Shown here in pieces: positions 7,764 to 16,431 of a DNA stretch of 64,000 nt (position 1 is the stretch's first letter; each line of letters starts with the position of its first letter). The position numbers and the translations under genes are program-made. The DNA comes from Parapedobacter luteus (GTDB taxonomy: Bacteria > Bacteroidota > Bacteroidia > Sphingobacteriales > Sphingobacteriaceae). The notes below the pieces were generated by a model. It ran no database searches. It saw only the letters and a program-made list of their open reading frames with translations, and was not told the DNA's origin. The DNA lies in assembly GCF_900168055.1 (NCBI RefSeq), contig NZ_FUYS01000002.1:434888-498887 (forward strand), in the 5' to 3' direction.

Positions 7764-8321
7764 CTAACCATCGTTTTTTATCGGCTCATAGTAAAGCGCT
7801 ATCGTGCCGGAGCCAAAGCTTTTCGTTTTTATGAGTTTAAGAACAACCCTGTCGCTTATATTTTTAAATAACTGCAAACCTGTTCCTACGACAACCGGAT
7901 GTACACAGAACTGGTATTCATCAACTAAGCCAAGATTCATTGCAGCTACAATCAAACTCGGGCTGCCAACCAGCACGTCTTTGTCTGATTGTTGCTTGAG
8001 CGCCAAGACTTCTTCTTCCAAACTCCGCTTTGCCACCGTTGCACTTTTCCACTCAACATTTTCCAGCGTATGAGAAAAAACAAATTTCGGAGTGCCGTCT
8101 ATGATCGCCGCAAATTCATCCATCGCGTTGTTGCCTGTGGGATTTTCCACTACGGTCAGCCAATATTCCATAAGCCGGTACGTTATCCTTCCGTATAGGA
8201 CAACGCCAGCGCCGCGCAGCAGGTCATTGTAATGTTGATGTAGCTCATCATCGGCAATCATTGCCGTGTGGTCGCAAAACCCGTCAAGCGTCATATTGAT
8301 TGCTGCAATCAGTTTTCCCAT
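7764..8321 (-). CDS. Dihydrofolate-reductase-like protein (RibD C-terminal fold)
   Basis: A 185-residue single-domain protein of the DHFR/RibD-C superfamily. Signs are IAAINMTLDGF near the N-terminus, VVLYGRITYRLMEYW (about 40-55), FVFSHTLENVEW, DVLVGSPSLIVAAMNLGLVDEY and HPVVVGTGLQLF. These match the YwjB/YyaP group of NADPH-binding reductases. It is not the housekeeping DHFR: it lacks the PW..P region of that enzyme. The substrate is unknown and the protein is probably cytoplasmic. It has its own candidate promoter and stands alone between the FG-GAP gene and the SDR/Crp pair. Confidence 0.87.
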   Translation of the reverse strand: MGKLIAAINMTLDGFCDHTAMIADDELHQHYNDLLRGAGVVLYGRITYRLMEYWLTVVENPTGNNAMDEFAAIIDGTPKFVFSHTLENVEWKSATVAKRSLEEEVLALKQQSDKDVLVGSPSLIVAAMNLGLVDEYQFCVHPVVVGTGLQLFKNISDRVVLKLIKTKSFGSGTIALYYEPIKNDG

Positions 8322-8357
8322 GTTGTTTTGTTTAAATCGCTTTCAACCCATGCCATG

Positions 8358-8365
8358 CAAAGATA
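8358..8365 (-). promoter_or_regulatory. -7 element for DHFR-like gene
   Basis: TATCTTTG on the minus strand, 36 bases upstream of the start at 8321; matches TAnnTTTG. Confidence 0.45.
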
Positions 8366-8492
8366 TCGCTATGGTTCGGCAACCGTGCTGGGAAAAACGG
8401 ACAACCTACGGGGGAAGAGCAGACAAAAGCCCTCCGAAAGCCTGCCTTATGGATCCGATGGCGAATACGGTTGGCTGTTCAATGATGACGAA

Positions 8493-9062
8493 TTAGCGAA
8501 TATTTTTTCTAATTCTGCTCAGTGAAGACGGTGTGATCCCAAGGTAGGAGGCCAAATAAGAAAGCGGAATACGGTTGGCAAGCCCCGGGTAATTATTTAA
8601 AAAATTCAAGTAACGTTCCGTCGCATCTTCTGTCATCATTGGGCTAATCCTGTTTATCTTATCAGACAAGCCTTTTGCCGTTATCTTGGCAATAATTTCG
8701 TCCCAGCCAATTATTGTCAAGGAAAGCTCTCGCATTACGGGTCTTGATAACACAATGTACTTACAGTCCGTGATAGCCTGCACATACTCCGTTGAGGGAA
8801 TTTGCTGATTATAGCTGTTAATGTCTGCAAGAAAGTTATTCTCATCAATAAAGTACTTGGTTAACTCATCGCCTTTATTGTTGTAATAGCACACCCTCAT
8901 AATTCCATCCGTGAGGAAAATAACCTCGCACGGAATTTTCCCCGCTTCGTGGTAGTATTCGTCTTTTTTGATTTCCTTTATGACGGCTTTGCTACTTATT
9001 AATCCGATCTGTTGCCTGTTCAGATTGCCAAACTGCAACAAATAATTGATCAGTGTTTCCAT
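8493..9062 (-). CDS. Crp/Fnr-family transcriptional regulator
   Basis: A 189-residue regulator with a cyclic-nucleotide-binding-like beta-roll (residues about 15-115, including EVIFLTDGIMRVCYY) and a C-terminal helix-turn-helix. The recognition region is IPLSYLASYLGITPSSLSRIRK, the form found in the many Bacteroidota Crp-like proteins. Residues of the classic cAMP pocket are not conserved, so it probably senses something else. Its start lies 3 bases after the stop of the SDR gene, so it is co-transcribed with that SDR and likely regulates it. Confidence 0.9.
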   Translation of the reverse strand: METLINYLLQFGNLNRQQIGLISSKAVIKEIKKDEYYHEAGKIPCEVIFLTDGIMRVCYYNNKGDELTKYFIDENNFLADINSYNQQIPSTEYVQAITDCKYIVLSRPVMRELSLTIIGWDEIIAKITAKGLSDKINRISPMMTEDATERYLNFLNNYPGLANRIPLSYLASYLGITPSSLSRIRKNIR

Positions 9063-9065
9063 GGT

Positions 9066-9875
9066 TTATTTCATCTGGTTCATTAGCATACGGTCAAATA
9101 GCTTATCAGGTAGGAGTTTTCGCATCAAGAGAGATGGCCTCGCGTTACTCGCCATATAGCGAGTTTTCGGATTTTTTGCTTCAATTCCATTTTTGATGAG
9201 CTTCGCAATTTCAATGGCTTCTATGGCATTCGCTGCCAAAGACGCATACATTTTCGTTACCCGATTTGCCAGGTCTTTGTATACTGTTTTCCCTGAGATA
9301 CGCGCCAAATCGGCCGCCCCGTTTTCAATCATTTCCGATTTTGTTCCGCCCGGTTCAATGACCATTACATCAATGCCGAACGGCTTCACCTCGTTACGCA
9401 AACAATCGCTCAATCCTTCTATGGCAAATTTACTGGCGTGATACCAACTTCCCATTGGCAAACCGACTTTACCGCCGACCGACGATATATTTACAATCTT
9501 GCCGTATCCATTTTTGCGCATTTCAGGCAATGCCAATTGAATTAAACGCGCAACGCCAAACAAATTTATATCCATCAGGTTTCTTGCATCGGCCATTGGT
9601 ACGTCTTCCAATGCTCCATATGACCCCAAGCCTGCACTGTTGACTAAAATGTCAATATTTCCCGCTTCACTGAAAATCTGGTTTACACATGACACCACGC
9701 TTTCATCTTTTGTAATGTCCAGTGCAATCGCTTTTACGCCATAGGTTTCCAGCTCCTGGATTTTTTCCTTTCTACGTGCCGCCCCATAAACGTTGTAACC
9801 GCTTTGTGCCAAATAAATTGCAGTTGCCTTTCCAATTCCTGAGGAAGCTCCCGTAACTAAAACTGTTGTTGCCAT
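9066..9875 (-). CDS. Short-chain dehydrogenase/reductase (SDR)
   Basis: A 269-residue classical SDR: TGASSGIG at residues 8-15, arginines after strand two (GAARRKE) favouring NADPH, NSAG near 83, the catalytic serine in VNISSVGG, and YHASK at about 148-152. The C-terminal part (RPSLLMRKLLPDKLFDRMLM) resembles oxidoreductases annotated as retinol-dehydrogenase-like, but the real substrate cannot be read from sequence. It forms an operon with the Crp-family gene 3 bases downstream. The AT-rich composition of this pair differs from the nearby envelope operon, which is compatible with recent acquisition. Confidence 0.9.
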   Translation of the reverse strand: MATTVLVTGASSGIGKATAIYLAQSGYNVYGAARRKEKIQELETYGVKAIALDITKDESVVSCVNQIFSEAGNIDILVNSAGLGSYGALEDVPMADARNLMDINLFGVARLIQLALPEMRKNGYGKIVNISSVGGKVGLPMGSWYHASKFAIEGLSDCLRNEVKPFGIDVMVIEPGGTKSEMIENGAADLARISGKTVYKDLANRVTKMYASLAANAIEAIEIAKLIKNGIEAKNPKTRYMASNARPSLLMRKLLPDKLFDRMLMNQMK

Positions 9876-9986
9876 TCTCTAATTTTTAATCGTTAATAAC
9901 GAAACAAAGATGCTGCAAAACAATATGGAGTTACTTGTCATTTGGCAAAAAGCGTATGCAGTCCAAAGACTTCCGCGATAGCTACG

Positions 9987-10568
9987 TTAATCATCAATCC
10001 CTTTGCCGTCTAAGATATGCTGGTAATATTTTTCGATTCTTGCTTCCCGGGTTTTGGGTTGTTTGGCTTGGTTGAAATAAAACAGATATCCTTTCTGCCT
10101 TCCCGGTGTCAGCGAATGGAACGCTTTGGCCAATGCTTCGTCTTCGGTCAGTGCCCGTTGAAATTCTTCGGGAATGGGGTAGTCGGTTACTTTTTTCATT
10201 GCAACTTTCTTGCCCGACTTTTCAATTTCAACCGCTTGGTTGATGTAATCGTTGATAGCAGGCTTCAGCCTTATGATTTGTTGGGCGTTGGTAAACCTGA
10301 TTTGTCTTGCAGACTGCACGTTTTCCGTTTGCTGGATTAAGAGGCCCGCTGTGTCCTTCAACGAAGCGCCTTTATGGAACAGCAACGCACAATACTCCTT
10401 AAATCCGTGAATAAGTACAACATTCTTTCCCTGGAAGGTATAACAAGGATGCATCCATTTATAATCTTCTTCGAGCGATTTGTTTTCACGGATGATCTCC
10501 CGTAGCAACTGAAATTCTTCGCTCCATTTTCCGGTTTTTTCGAAAAAGCGTTCAACCTGTTCATTCAT
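9987..10568 (-). CDS. DUF1801/YdeI-family protein
   Basis: A 193-residue soluble protein. The N-terminal part (residues 1-110, with WMHPCYTFQGKNVVLIHGFKEYCALLFHKG) matches the DUF1801 fold. The C-terminal part (PIPEEFQRALTEDEALAKAF...QAKQPKTREARIEKY) matches the YdeI/OmpD-associated motif. This two-part arrangement is common in Bacteroidota and Firmicutes. Some YdeI-type proteins have been linked to resistance to antimicrobial peptides, but the direct function is unknown. It has no signal peptide and no co-directional close neighbour. Confidence 0.85.
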   Translation of the reverse strand: MNEQVERFFEKTGKWSEEFQLLREIIRENKSLEEDYKWMHPCYTFQGKNVVLIHGFKEYCALLFHKGASLKDTAGLLIQQTENVQSARQIRFTNAQQIIRLKPAINDYINQAVEIEKSGKKVAMKKVTDYPIPEEFQRALTEDEALAKAFHSLTPGRQKGYLFYFNQAKQPKTREARIEKYYQHILDGKGIDD

Positions 10569-10659
10569 ACGGTGTAAAATTAAGCTTTTAAACCGCTCAC
10601 AGCAAAATTGCTGCTAGAAACTAGGAATAGCTCGTCGAATCACCTACTCCGAAGATTGC

Positions 10660-12025
10660 TTATTGTTTTATCCACATGAGCTGGTTGAGGGTAAGCGCCT
10701 TGATTGCCGAACCTGGACCTGTAGTAAATTGGTACTCCATAGCATGTCCATCGTATCCTACAGCCTTCAAAGAATTGCTGCCCGAGAAAGACAGTGGTAG
10801 ATCGGGCAGGACCTTTTCCAGGTAAGTCGAATACAATCTGCCATCTTTCAGGTATATCTTCAGGCTGTCATAACCGCCTTCTAATGTATACGTTCCAACA
10901 TATTTTTCCGGTTCGGTCACGGGCTTTTCGATATATTGGGGTACGACTAGGCCGGCAATGTAATCGTTGATCCGGTTGAATTGAAAATCAGTGGTATTGA
11001 CCAATACCACCCATCCGATTTTAAGGTCGGGATTGAGTACGATTTCACACCGTGCCCCCAGCATCGAACCTTCGTGCATGACAAAAGAGATAGGCGCGTA
11101 GCCAACCGATGCCCAGTTGCTGCATCATTCTCCTGCTTTTCCCCGAAAGAACAGGGCTGTTGTCATCGAATTGGGCGCTGATGAATTTTGCGAGGTCGGC
11201 TGCAGTCGAATACATGCCCGCAGCGTAGACCATCGAATTGGGATAATAGTCGGGCGTTCTGATGAACCCTTCCTTATCGCCCCTGTAGAAATATCCTTTA
11301 GCGATCGGGTTGCTTTCAGAACCAACGGTACCGAACCCTGTATCGTAGAGCTGCAAGGGGGTACAGATGTTGGAAAGGATATATTGCTCGTATTCGGTCT
11401 CTGCGGCTTTCTCGAGCCCCATGCCAAGCAGGCCATACCCTAGGTTGGAGTAGCGACGAGTACCCTGGTTTAAGAACTGATACTCCGGATACTGTCTGGT
11501 CACAAACTTAATCGACGTGATAAATGCTTTTTTAGAGGCTGACTGGATAGGGCCTTGCTCCATTTTGGTTAGTAACCAGTTATCGACCTGTTTGGCAAAC
11601 TCGATATCTGCCGGAGCGTTCCTAGGGAGCCCTGAATTATGGGTTGCCAGTTCCAGGAACGTCGCATCGCTGGTATATTCCGGCACATATTTCCTGATAT
11701 CATCATCCAGGTTTATGATACCCCGTTCCCATAACTGCATGAACATGGTCGCCGTAAATAGCTTTGTAATGGACTGGATCTGGTACCTGGAATCGATAGT
11801 GGCCGGCACTTTGTTTTCCAAATCCGTGAATCCCAGTGCCTCGCTGAAGATTATGTCGTTGCCATGTACAACGGCCACCACGATGCTTGGTGACTGGTAC
11901 CTTTTTTGAAATTCTTTGACCCCAAGACTTAATTGTGCGCGAATGGAATCACTCAGCTCCTGCACCCAAATAGGGTTTGCCGGCAACAAAAAGAAACCGA
12001 TTAATAAATATAATCCGAACCTCAT
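10660..12025 (-). pseudogene. Serine hydrolase (beta-lactamase-like), frameshifted
   Basis: Two overlapping reading frames on the minus strand together make one class C beta-lactamase/esterase-like protein. The first part (from ATG 12025) has a signal peptide, the SxxK motif in QSITKLF and the YxN motif in YSNLGYG. The frame is then lost near 11098-11106, after QQLGIGW. The second frame resumes with YAPISFVMHEGSMLG, which supplies the third motif (HEG, in place of KTG), and continues to a C-terminal lipocalin-like domain ending at 10660. Dropping a single base in the run between GIGW and YAP restores a continuous protein of about 450 residues. It is either a recent pseudogene or a sequencing error; everything else looks intact. 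A start further upstream (12091) is unlikely because the promoter element lies between. Confidence 0.82.
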
Positions 12026-12043
12026 AATAGTCTGTTTTTTTTG

Positions 12044-12051
12044 CAAAAGTA
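12044..12051 (-). promoter_or_regulatory. -7 element for serine hydrolase
   Basis: TACTTTTG on the minus strand, 18 bases upstream of the ATG at 12025; matches TAnnTTTG and supports that start. Confidence 0.5.
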
Positions 12052-12135
12052 TACTACGTCCGTCATTTCGGTTGCGACAACAGGGCGCCATTTTTGCGTC
12101 ATTATTGCGACAAGATGTTTGCCGGACTTATAGTA

Positions 12136-12759
12136 TTACAAGATGTTGGGAATAAAAGTCAGCAATCGCTTTTTGTAATTTATATCGCCGGCCGTTTTCA
12201 GGGTAATGAGCACCAAAAGGATGACCAGCGCCAAGTAGCCCCATATAAACAATGGGATTTCCATTACTTCATCTATGCCAAATAGATAATGATCGACAAC
12301 CGAAATGGCTATCATTAAGATTACGACGAAAACCGACCAAAGAATCTGAAGGCTTAAGATTTTCATGGCGGCTTCCGTATTGTGAACACCTGAAAGCGAC
12401 TTTTTGAATACAAAGTAGCAGACAGCCGGTAGTACCAAATTTAGAAAAGGAAAGCACAGGACCGAAAGCGCGCTGAAGTTGATATACTTCAATCTTCGAT
12501 CATAGGTGTCTTTCACCGGATTCATACTTCCTACTGGGATGGCCGTTGCGGTTTCTTCCATATGATGGTCCGGATCACTGACCAGGTCTTCAAGATCGAT
12601 ATCCAATGATTTGCACAATGTCCTGATGACATAGGGACTGCCTGTAGAGTTCCCGCGCTCTATTCGTTGGATTGTCCTGAGGGAAATTCCCGACAATGCC
12701 GCAAGTTCCTGCTGGGATAGATGCAGCTGTAACCGATGTTGTTTCAACGTCTTTTTCAA
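12136..12759 (-). CDS. XRE-type regulator with C-terminal membrane helices
   Basis: A 207-residue protein with an N-terminal helix-turn-helix of the Cro/XRE type (residues 5-60; LSQQELAALSGISLRTIQRIERG is the core). A linker follows, then four hydrophobic helices (about 95-115, 130-155, 165-185 and 190-200 less clear). The membrane part resembles DUF4870-like small membrane domains. A DNA-binding domain tethered to the inner membrane suggests that it senses the envelope, but no ligand is known. It lies upstream of the serine hydrolase on the same strand and has a near-consensus promoter of its own. The downstream hydrolase could be a target. Confidence 0.82.
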   Translation of the reverse strand: MKKTLKQHRLQLHLSQQELAALSGISLRTIQRIERGNSTGSPYVIRTLCKSLDIDLEDLVSDPDHHMEETATAIPVGSMNPVKDTYDRRLKYINFSALSVLCFPFLNLVLPAVCYFVFKKSLSGVHNTEAAMKILSLQILWSVFVVILMIAISVVDHYLFGIDEVMEIPLFIWGYLALVILLVLITLKTAGDINYKKRLLTFIPNIL

Positions 12760-12787
12760 AGTCTTTCGTATCTGCCCTGACAGTATT

Positions 12788-12818
12788 CAAACTTAAATAA
12801 AGTTGTTTTTAAATGCAA
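12788..12818 (-). promoter_or_regulatory. Promoter of XRE regulator
   Basis: On the minus strand TTG (12818-12816), a 20-base spacer, then TAAGTTTG (12795-12788). This is a good match to the Bacteroidota sigma-A promoter, 29 bases upstream of the start. Confidence 0.65.
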
Positions 12819-12901
12819 TTATAATCTTTTGACAATTCAGATATCGGCGTGCAGGGCCGGGAAGTAGGGCAATAGTGAATGCCAATTTCTCGGCGTGTAT
12901 T

Positions 12902-14152
12902 TCAGGTTCGTGTTTCTTTCAGCCGCGCTATTTCCTTTATCAAGGTCAGTTTTTCTGTCTTGGATTTTGTATGCCGGATAGCTTGTTCGTAGTGTGCAAT
13001 CGCTTTATCAAGGTCTGTATCCGCATACAAGTAACCTAATAATTCGTGATAATAGGTGTTGCCTGTCAGCTGTAATTTTTCGGCTTCGGTTATGGCTTTG
13101 TCATGTCCGTAAACTTTGGCAAAAGCAAACGTTCTGTTCAACGCTGTTATTGGCGAATATTCAACAAGGATAAGCCGGTTGTAAAGCTGTAAAATATGTT
13201 GCCATTTGTTTTGGTCTGCCGGCGCGGTATGCCAATAGGCAATGCCTGCTTCCAAATGGTATTTTGAAATCTCGTTGTTGTTGCAGGCGTTTACCAGAAA
13301 GTAATTCCCTTTCGCTATCAATGTGGTGTCCCACAGACGTCTGTCTTGTTCGTCAAACAAAACGGCTTCGCCTTTCTCGTTTGTTCTTGCTTCAAGTCGC
13401 GAGCCTTGGAAACACATCAAGGCAAGCAAGGCGTTCGTCTGCGGAGTGTCGGTCAATGGGTTTTCTGTCAAAATCAACGTCAGCCTTATTGCTTCCGAGC
13501 AAAAGTCCTTCCGGATTTGCCGGCGGTAGGTTTTTGAAAAATAACCTTCGTTGAAGAGCAAATACAACGTTTTTAGCACGGTATCTAACCTTGATTTGAT
13601 GGCCGTTTCACTTAACGATTTGATTTGGAAATCGTCGTTGCGCAGGTTGGCTCTTGCTCTAAGCAAACGCTTCTTAATCGTTTCGGTTTTTGACAAAAAA
13701 GCATTGGCAATTTCTTCAACGCTGAAACCGCAAAGAATTTGCAACGCCAAACAAATTTGTGCTTCGGTTGAATTTGTGGGATTGCAAACCGCAAAAATCA
13801 TGGCTAACTGGCTATCAGAAATGTTCTGGCTGCTTAGCTCAAAATCGTTTTCGGCTTCAATTTCGGTTGGTTTTATGGCTTCTTTAACCTGCGTTTCGAA
13901 AACTGCTACGTGCTTAAAGTAATCCTTGGTTTTGTTTTTGGCCACGGCGTAAAGCCACGCCGTAGGGTTCTCGGGTATTCCGTTAATTGCCCAATTTTCG
14001 GATGCTTTTAAAAAGGTGTCGCTGGCGATATCTTCGGCAATTTCAATGTGCTTAAGACCAAAATGACGGCATAGAACAGCCGTCATTTTAGCGTATTCCT
14101 GCCGGAACAGGTGAGGTAAAAGCTCATCATGTGATTGATGCTGCACTTTCAT
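12902..14152 (-). CDS. ECF42-type RNA polymerase sigma factor
   Basis: A 416-residue sigma-70-family protein. Sigma-2 occupies about residues 15-80 (with IAEDIASDTFLKA and PTAWLYAVAKNK) and sigma-4 about 125-180 (CGFSVEEIANAFLSKTETIKKRLLRAR). A long C-terminal extension of about 230 residues has a DUF6596/TPR-like character (LLFNEGY...AIAHYEQAIRHTKS). That extension is diagnostic of the ECF42 group, in which it replaces an anti-sigma factor in control. ECF42 genes are typically paired with DGPF/YciI proteins, and the gene directly upstream is one. The ATG at 14152 overlaps the YciI stop by one base; a GTG at 14155 is an alternative start. Confidence 0.9.
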   Translation of the reverse strand: MKVQHQSHDELLPHLFRQEYAKMTAVLCRHFGLKHIEIAEDIASDTFLKASENWAINGIPENPTAWLYAVAKNKTKDYFKHVAVFETQVKEAIKPTEIEAENDFELSSQNISDSQLAMIFAVCNPTNSTEAQICLALQILCGFSVEEIANAFLSKTETIKKRLLRARANLRNDDFQIKSLSETAIKSRLDTVLKTLYLLFNEGYFSKTYRRQIRKDFCSEAIRLTLILTENPLTDTPQTNALLALMCFQGSRLEARTNEKGEAVLFDEQDRRLWDTTLIAKGNYFLVNACNNNEISKYHLEAGIAYWHTAPADQNKWQHILQLYNRLILVEYSPITALNRTFAFAKVYGHDKAITEAEKLQLTGNTYYHELLGYLYADTDLDKAIAHYEQAIRHTKSKTEKLTLIKEIARLKETRT

Positions 14153-14496
14153 CACTCACGTCTTAAAACTTCCCGGACTTCAATGTTTCCGCCTACCTGG
14201 TCAAAAATCGGATTGGCCTTGGCCATTTCTACCGCTTCATCAATGTTTTCAGCACTTACCACGATGTAGCCGCTGATAAATTCTTTGATTTCGGTGTAGG
14301 GGCCGTCCGTGACCACATTGTTGGGTTTTACCGTTTTTGCACTTCCCGGAATGGGCAGAAGGGTGTTGCCTTTGTCCACCAATTTGTTCTGTGCGGCGAT
14401 ACTGGCCAGCCAGTTCATGCGTTCCTGCATTTGTTCGGGCGATGGTTTGAAATCCGCAATGTCTTTTAATCTGAAAATTAACGCAAATTCTTTCAT
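14152..14496 (-). CDS. YciI-family (DGPF) protein
   Basis: A 114-residue protein with a single YCII-related domain. The family signature appears as VTDGPYTEIKEFISGYIVV (residues about 63-81), the DGPY form of the DGPF motif. It is translationally coupled to the ECF42 sigma factor gene downstream (TGATG overlap). In studied ECF42 systems the DGPF genes are the direct targets of the sigma factor, so this gene pair is probably autoregulated. The molecular function of DGPF proteins remains unclear; a possible catalytic His is absent in the region expected in YciI proper. Confidence 0.9.
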   Translation of the reverse strand: MKEFALIFRLKDIADFKPSPEQMQERMNWLASIAAQNKLVDKGNTLLPIPGSAKTVKPNNVVTDGPYTEIKEFISGYIVVSAENIDEAVEMAKANPIFDQVGGNIEVREVLRRE

Positions 14497-14662
14497 TTCC
14501 TTAAAAATTTATTGTTCGTCTTCATGACGACCGACATATCAGAACGGGGACAAAGTTCGCTTTTTTTTTGTCGGACGGATCACATCGTCGGCCAGCTCCG
14601 TTGAGTATTTGCGATATTCGGTAATCGAAGGGATTGCGGGGCATATATCTTTTTGCCGAAAG

Positions 14663-15511
14663 TTAAGGAGCTAACCAAGAGCGGTCCACATCAAGCCGGT
14701 AGATAGTCGTCGTATCGGTCGTACTGTCATCATCTTCACACAACAGAAACGCAACGCTTCCCGTTTCGGTTGGATAACGGGCAATCCCCTCGAATTTATG
14801 CGTCCGGGAGATTATCCGGCTGTACAGCAGTTTCCGGCTTCCCAGATCGATGGCGCCGAACAGGCTGCCGCCCACCTCGCCATCATGGTAGGTAGACTGG
14901 CCCGCCTCGGCCGTAGCGATAAAGAACAGCGTATCTCCGGCAACCGTTGCATCCGAAAACCCAAAGGGCAGGCCGTCCATCATGGGCAGGTCTATCTCCT
15001 CATAGGAGACCTGGGGATTTTCAGTCAAGCTGGGGCCGTGGACGGTAAATAAGACGTTCCGCCCGCCCGGTCCGTTCCCCCGGTTGAGGAACAGCCAATC
15101 GGCGCCATAAACAGCCACCCCTTCGATATTAAAATCATCCGGACCGATTCCGGCAGCCGAACGCATGACATCATATAACGCATGCAGCTGCAAGGTATCG
15201 GTCCGGCGGTCAGTTTTTGAAACAGCAAACCCAAGCTCCCGGGCAGGGGTGGAGCCCGAGCCGAACACATAAGTCGCATCGTCGCGCTCCACGATGGCTT
15301 CCAGATCCATCTTCCAAGCCTTCGCCACCTGTTCGGTATGTTCGCCATCCTTGAGCAGATACCGGGTCAGCTGGCCCGTATCCAAGGGATATTCGTAGAG
15401 ATAATTGCTGTTGTCGGAGACCAGGCGGATCAGGCCATCTGAAAACGTGATTCCCGAAGCCGCACTGATGCCGACGATTTTTAAGAGTGCCTGTAAATAA
15501 AATCCATTCAT
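14663..15511 (-). CDS. Predicted beta-propeller protein, possibly DUF6929 family
   Basis: A 282-residue protein with repeated strand-rich segments ending in short charged turns (NYLYEYPL, DATYVFGSGS, DWLFLNRGNG, DTLFFIATAEAG, SVAFLLCEDDDS). It looks like a single-chain beta-propeller. The text resembles a Bacteroidota family that I associate with DUF6929, but I cannot verify this. The start MNGFYLQALLKIVGISAASG is mildly hydrophobic but is not a convincing signal peptide. The acidic-residue pair ED.D near the C-terminus and DFNIEG (residue about 125) recall phytase-like or esterase-like propellers, which is only a weak hint. Confidence 0.6.
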   Translation of the reverse strand: MNGFYLQALLKIVGISAASGITFSDGLIRLVSDNSNYLYEYPLDTGQLTRYLLKDGEHTEQVAKAWKMDLEAIVERDDATYVFGSGSTPARELGFAVSKTDRRTDTLQLHALYDVMRSAAGIGPDDFNIEGVAVYGADWLFLNRGNGPGGRNVLFTVHGPSLTENPQVSYEEIDLPMMDGLPFGFSDATVAGDTLFFIATAEAGQSTYHDGEVGGSLFGAIDLGSRKLLYSRIISRTHKFEGIARYPTETGSVAFLLCEDDDSTTDTTTIYRLDVDRSWLAP

Positions 15512-15579
15512 GGTTTGTCCCCTGTCCAGTCTTATGCCACACGCAAGTATACATAAATTCCATGAATCAACGGGGTAAG

Positions 15580-16326
15580 TTATTTCAGTGTATAGCCGAT
15601 ATAACCACCATCTACCAACAGCTCCGTTCCGGTAATAAAACTTGCCTTGTCAGAAGTCAAGAACAGAACGGTATTTGCTATTTCGTCAGGGTTGCCCATT
15701 CGCTGCAAAGCCGTTGTTGTGGCAAATTGTTTTTTTACATCATCATCAGGAACGGCTTTGTCGAATCCCTCGGTTTGCGTTGGTCCGGGACTCACAATGT
15801 TCACCCTGATTTTTCTGTCAGCCAATTCGTTTGCAGCCACTTGGGCAATTTTATTTACCGCACCTTTGGTAGCCGAATAAACACTTCCATACATTTGAGA
15901 TGCCGTTGCCACAGTTGATGACGTGAATAATACCGAAGCGCCGTTTGCCAAATGCGGGATGAGTTTTTGCAACGTAAAGAAATAGCCTTTTACATTGGTG
16001 TTGAATTGTGCATCAAAATCCGCTTCGGAGGTTTGTTCAATCGGAGCAAATGTGGCGATTCCTGCATTGAGGAAAAGAACATCCACCTTGTTGCCGCTTT
16101 CTGCAACGGCCTTTTCCAATACAGCAATTCCTTCCAGGCTTGACGTGTCCGAAACCACGGTTTTTAATTTGGGGCTGTTTATTTTTGTAGCTGCTTTTTG
16201 CAGGTTGTCGGCGCTTCTGCTTGTTATCCAAACGCTTGCCCCTGCATTGATAAATGCTTTTGCCGTCGCAAACCCAATCCCTGTGCTACCGCCTGTAATG
16301 ACTACATTTTTGTTTGTAAAATCCAT
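15580..16326 (-). CDS. Short-chain dehydrogenase/reductase (SDR), HxlR-linked
   Basis: A 248-residue classical SDR: TGGSTGIG (residues 10-17), SRSADN after strand two suggesting NADPH, LNAGIA, catalytic S in LFTSSTVA and YSATK (about 148-152), and C-terminal ITGTELLVDGGYIG as in 3-oxoacyl-ACP-reductase-like enzymes. The reading frame is open back to 16491, but the ATG at 16326 places the start normally before the first beta strand and just downstream of a promoter element. It is divergent from an HxlR regulator, a common arrangement in which HxlR represses a redox enzyme that handles toxic aldehydes or quinones. Confidence 0.9.
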   Translation of the reverse strand: MDFTNKNVVITGGSTGIGFATAKAFINAGASVWITSRSADNLQKAATKINSPKLKTVVSDTSSLEGIAVLEKAVAESGNKVDVLFLNAGIATFAPIEQTSEADFDAQFNTNVKGYFFTLQKLIPHLANGASVLFTSSTVATASQMYGSVYSATKGAVNKIAQVAANELADRKIRVNIVSPGPTQTEGFDKAVPDDDVKKQFATTTALQRMGNPDEIANTVLFLTSDKASFITGTELLVDGGYIGYTLK

Positions 16327-16351
16327 TTTTAATATATTTTGTTTTGACAGG

Positions 16352-16359
16352 CAAAGGTA
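16352..16359 (-). promoter_or_regulatory. -7 element for SDR gene
   Basis: TACCTTTG on the minus strand, 25 bases upstream of the SDR start; matches TAnnTTTG. Confidence 0.5.
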
Positions 16360-16380
16360 GGTTGTACTGGTTATTTTTAG

Positions 16381-16388
16381 TAACTTTG
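16381..16388 (+). promoter_or_regulatory. -7 element for HxlR regulator
   Basis: TAACTTTG on the plus strand, 43 bases upstream of the HxlR ATG. A TTG lies 16 bases upstream at 16362-16364, a shorter spacer than usual. Both divergent promoters fall within 40 bases, so one HxlR dimer could block both. Confidence 0.5.
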
Positions 16389-16431
16389 TGTCGAAAAATA
16401 ACTGTATCATCGGTGTAACCAAGTAACATAT

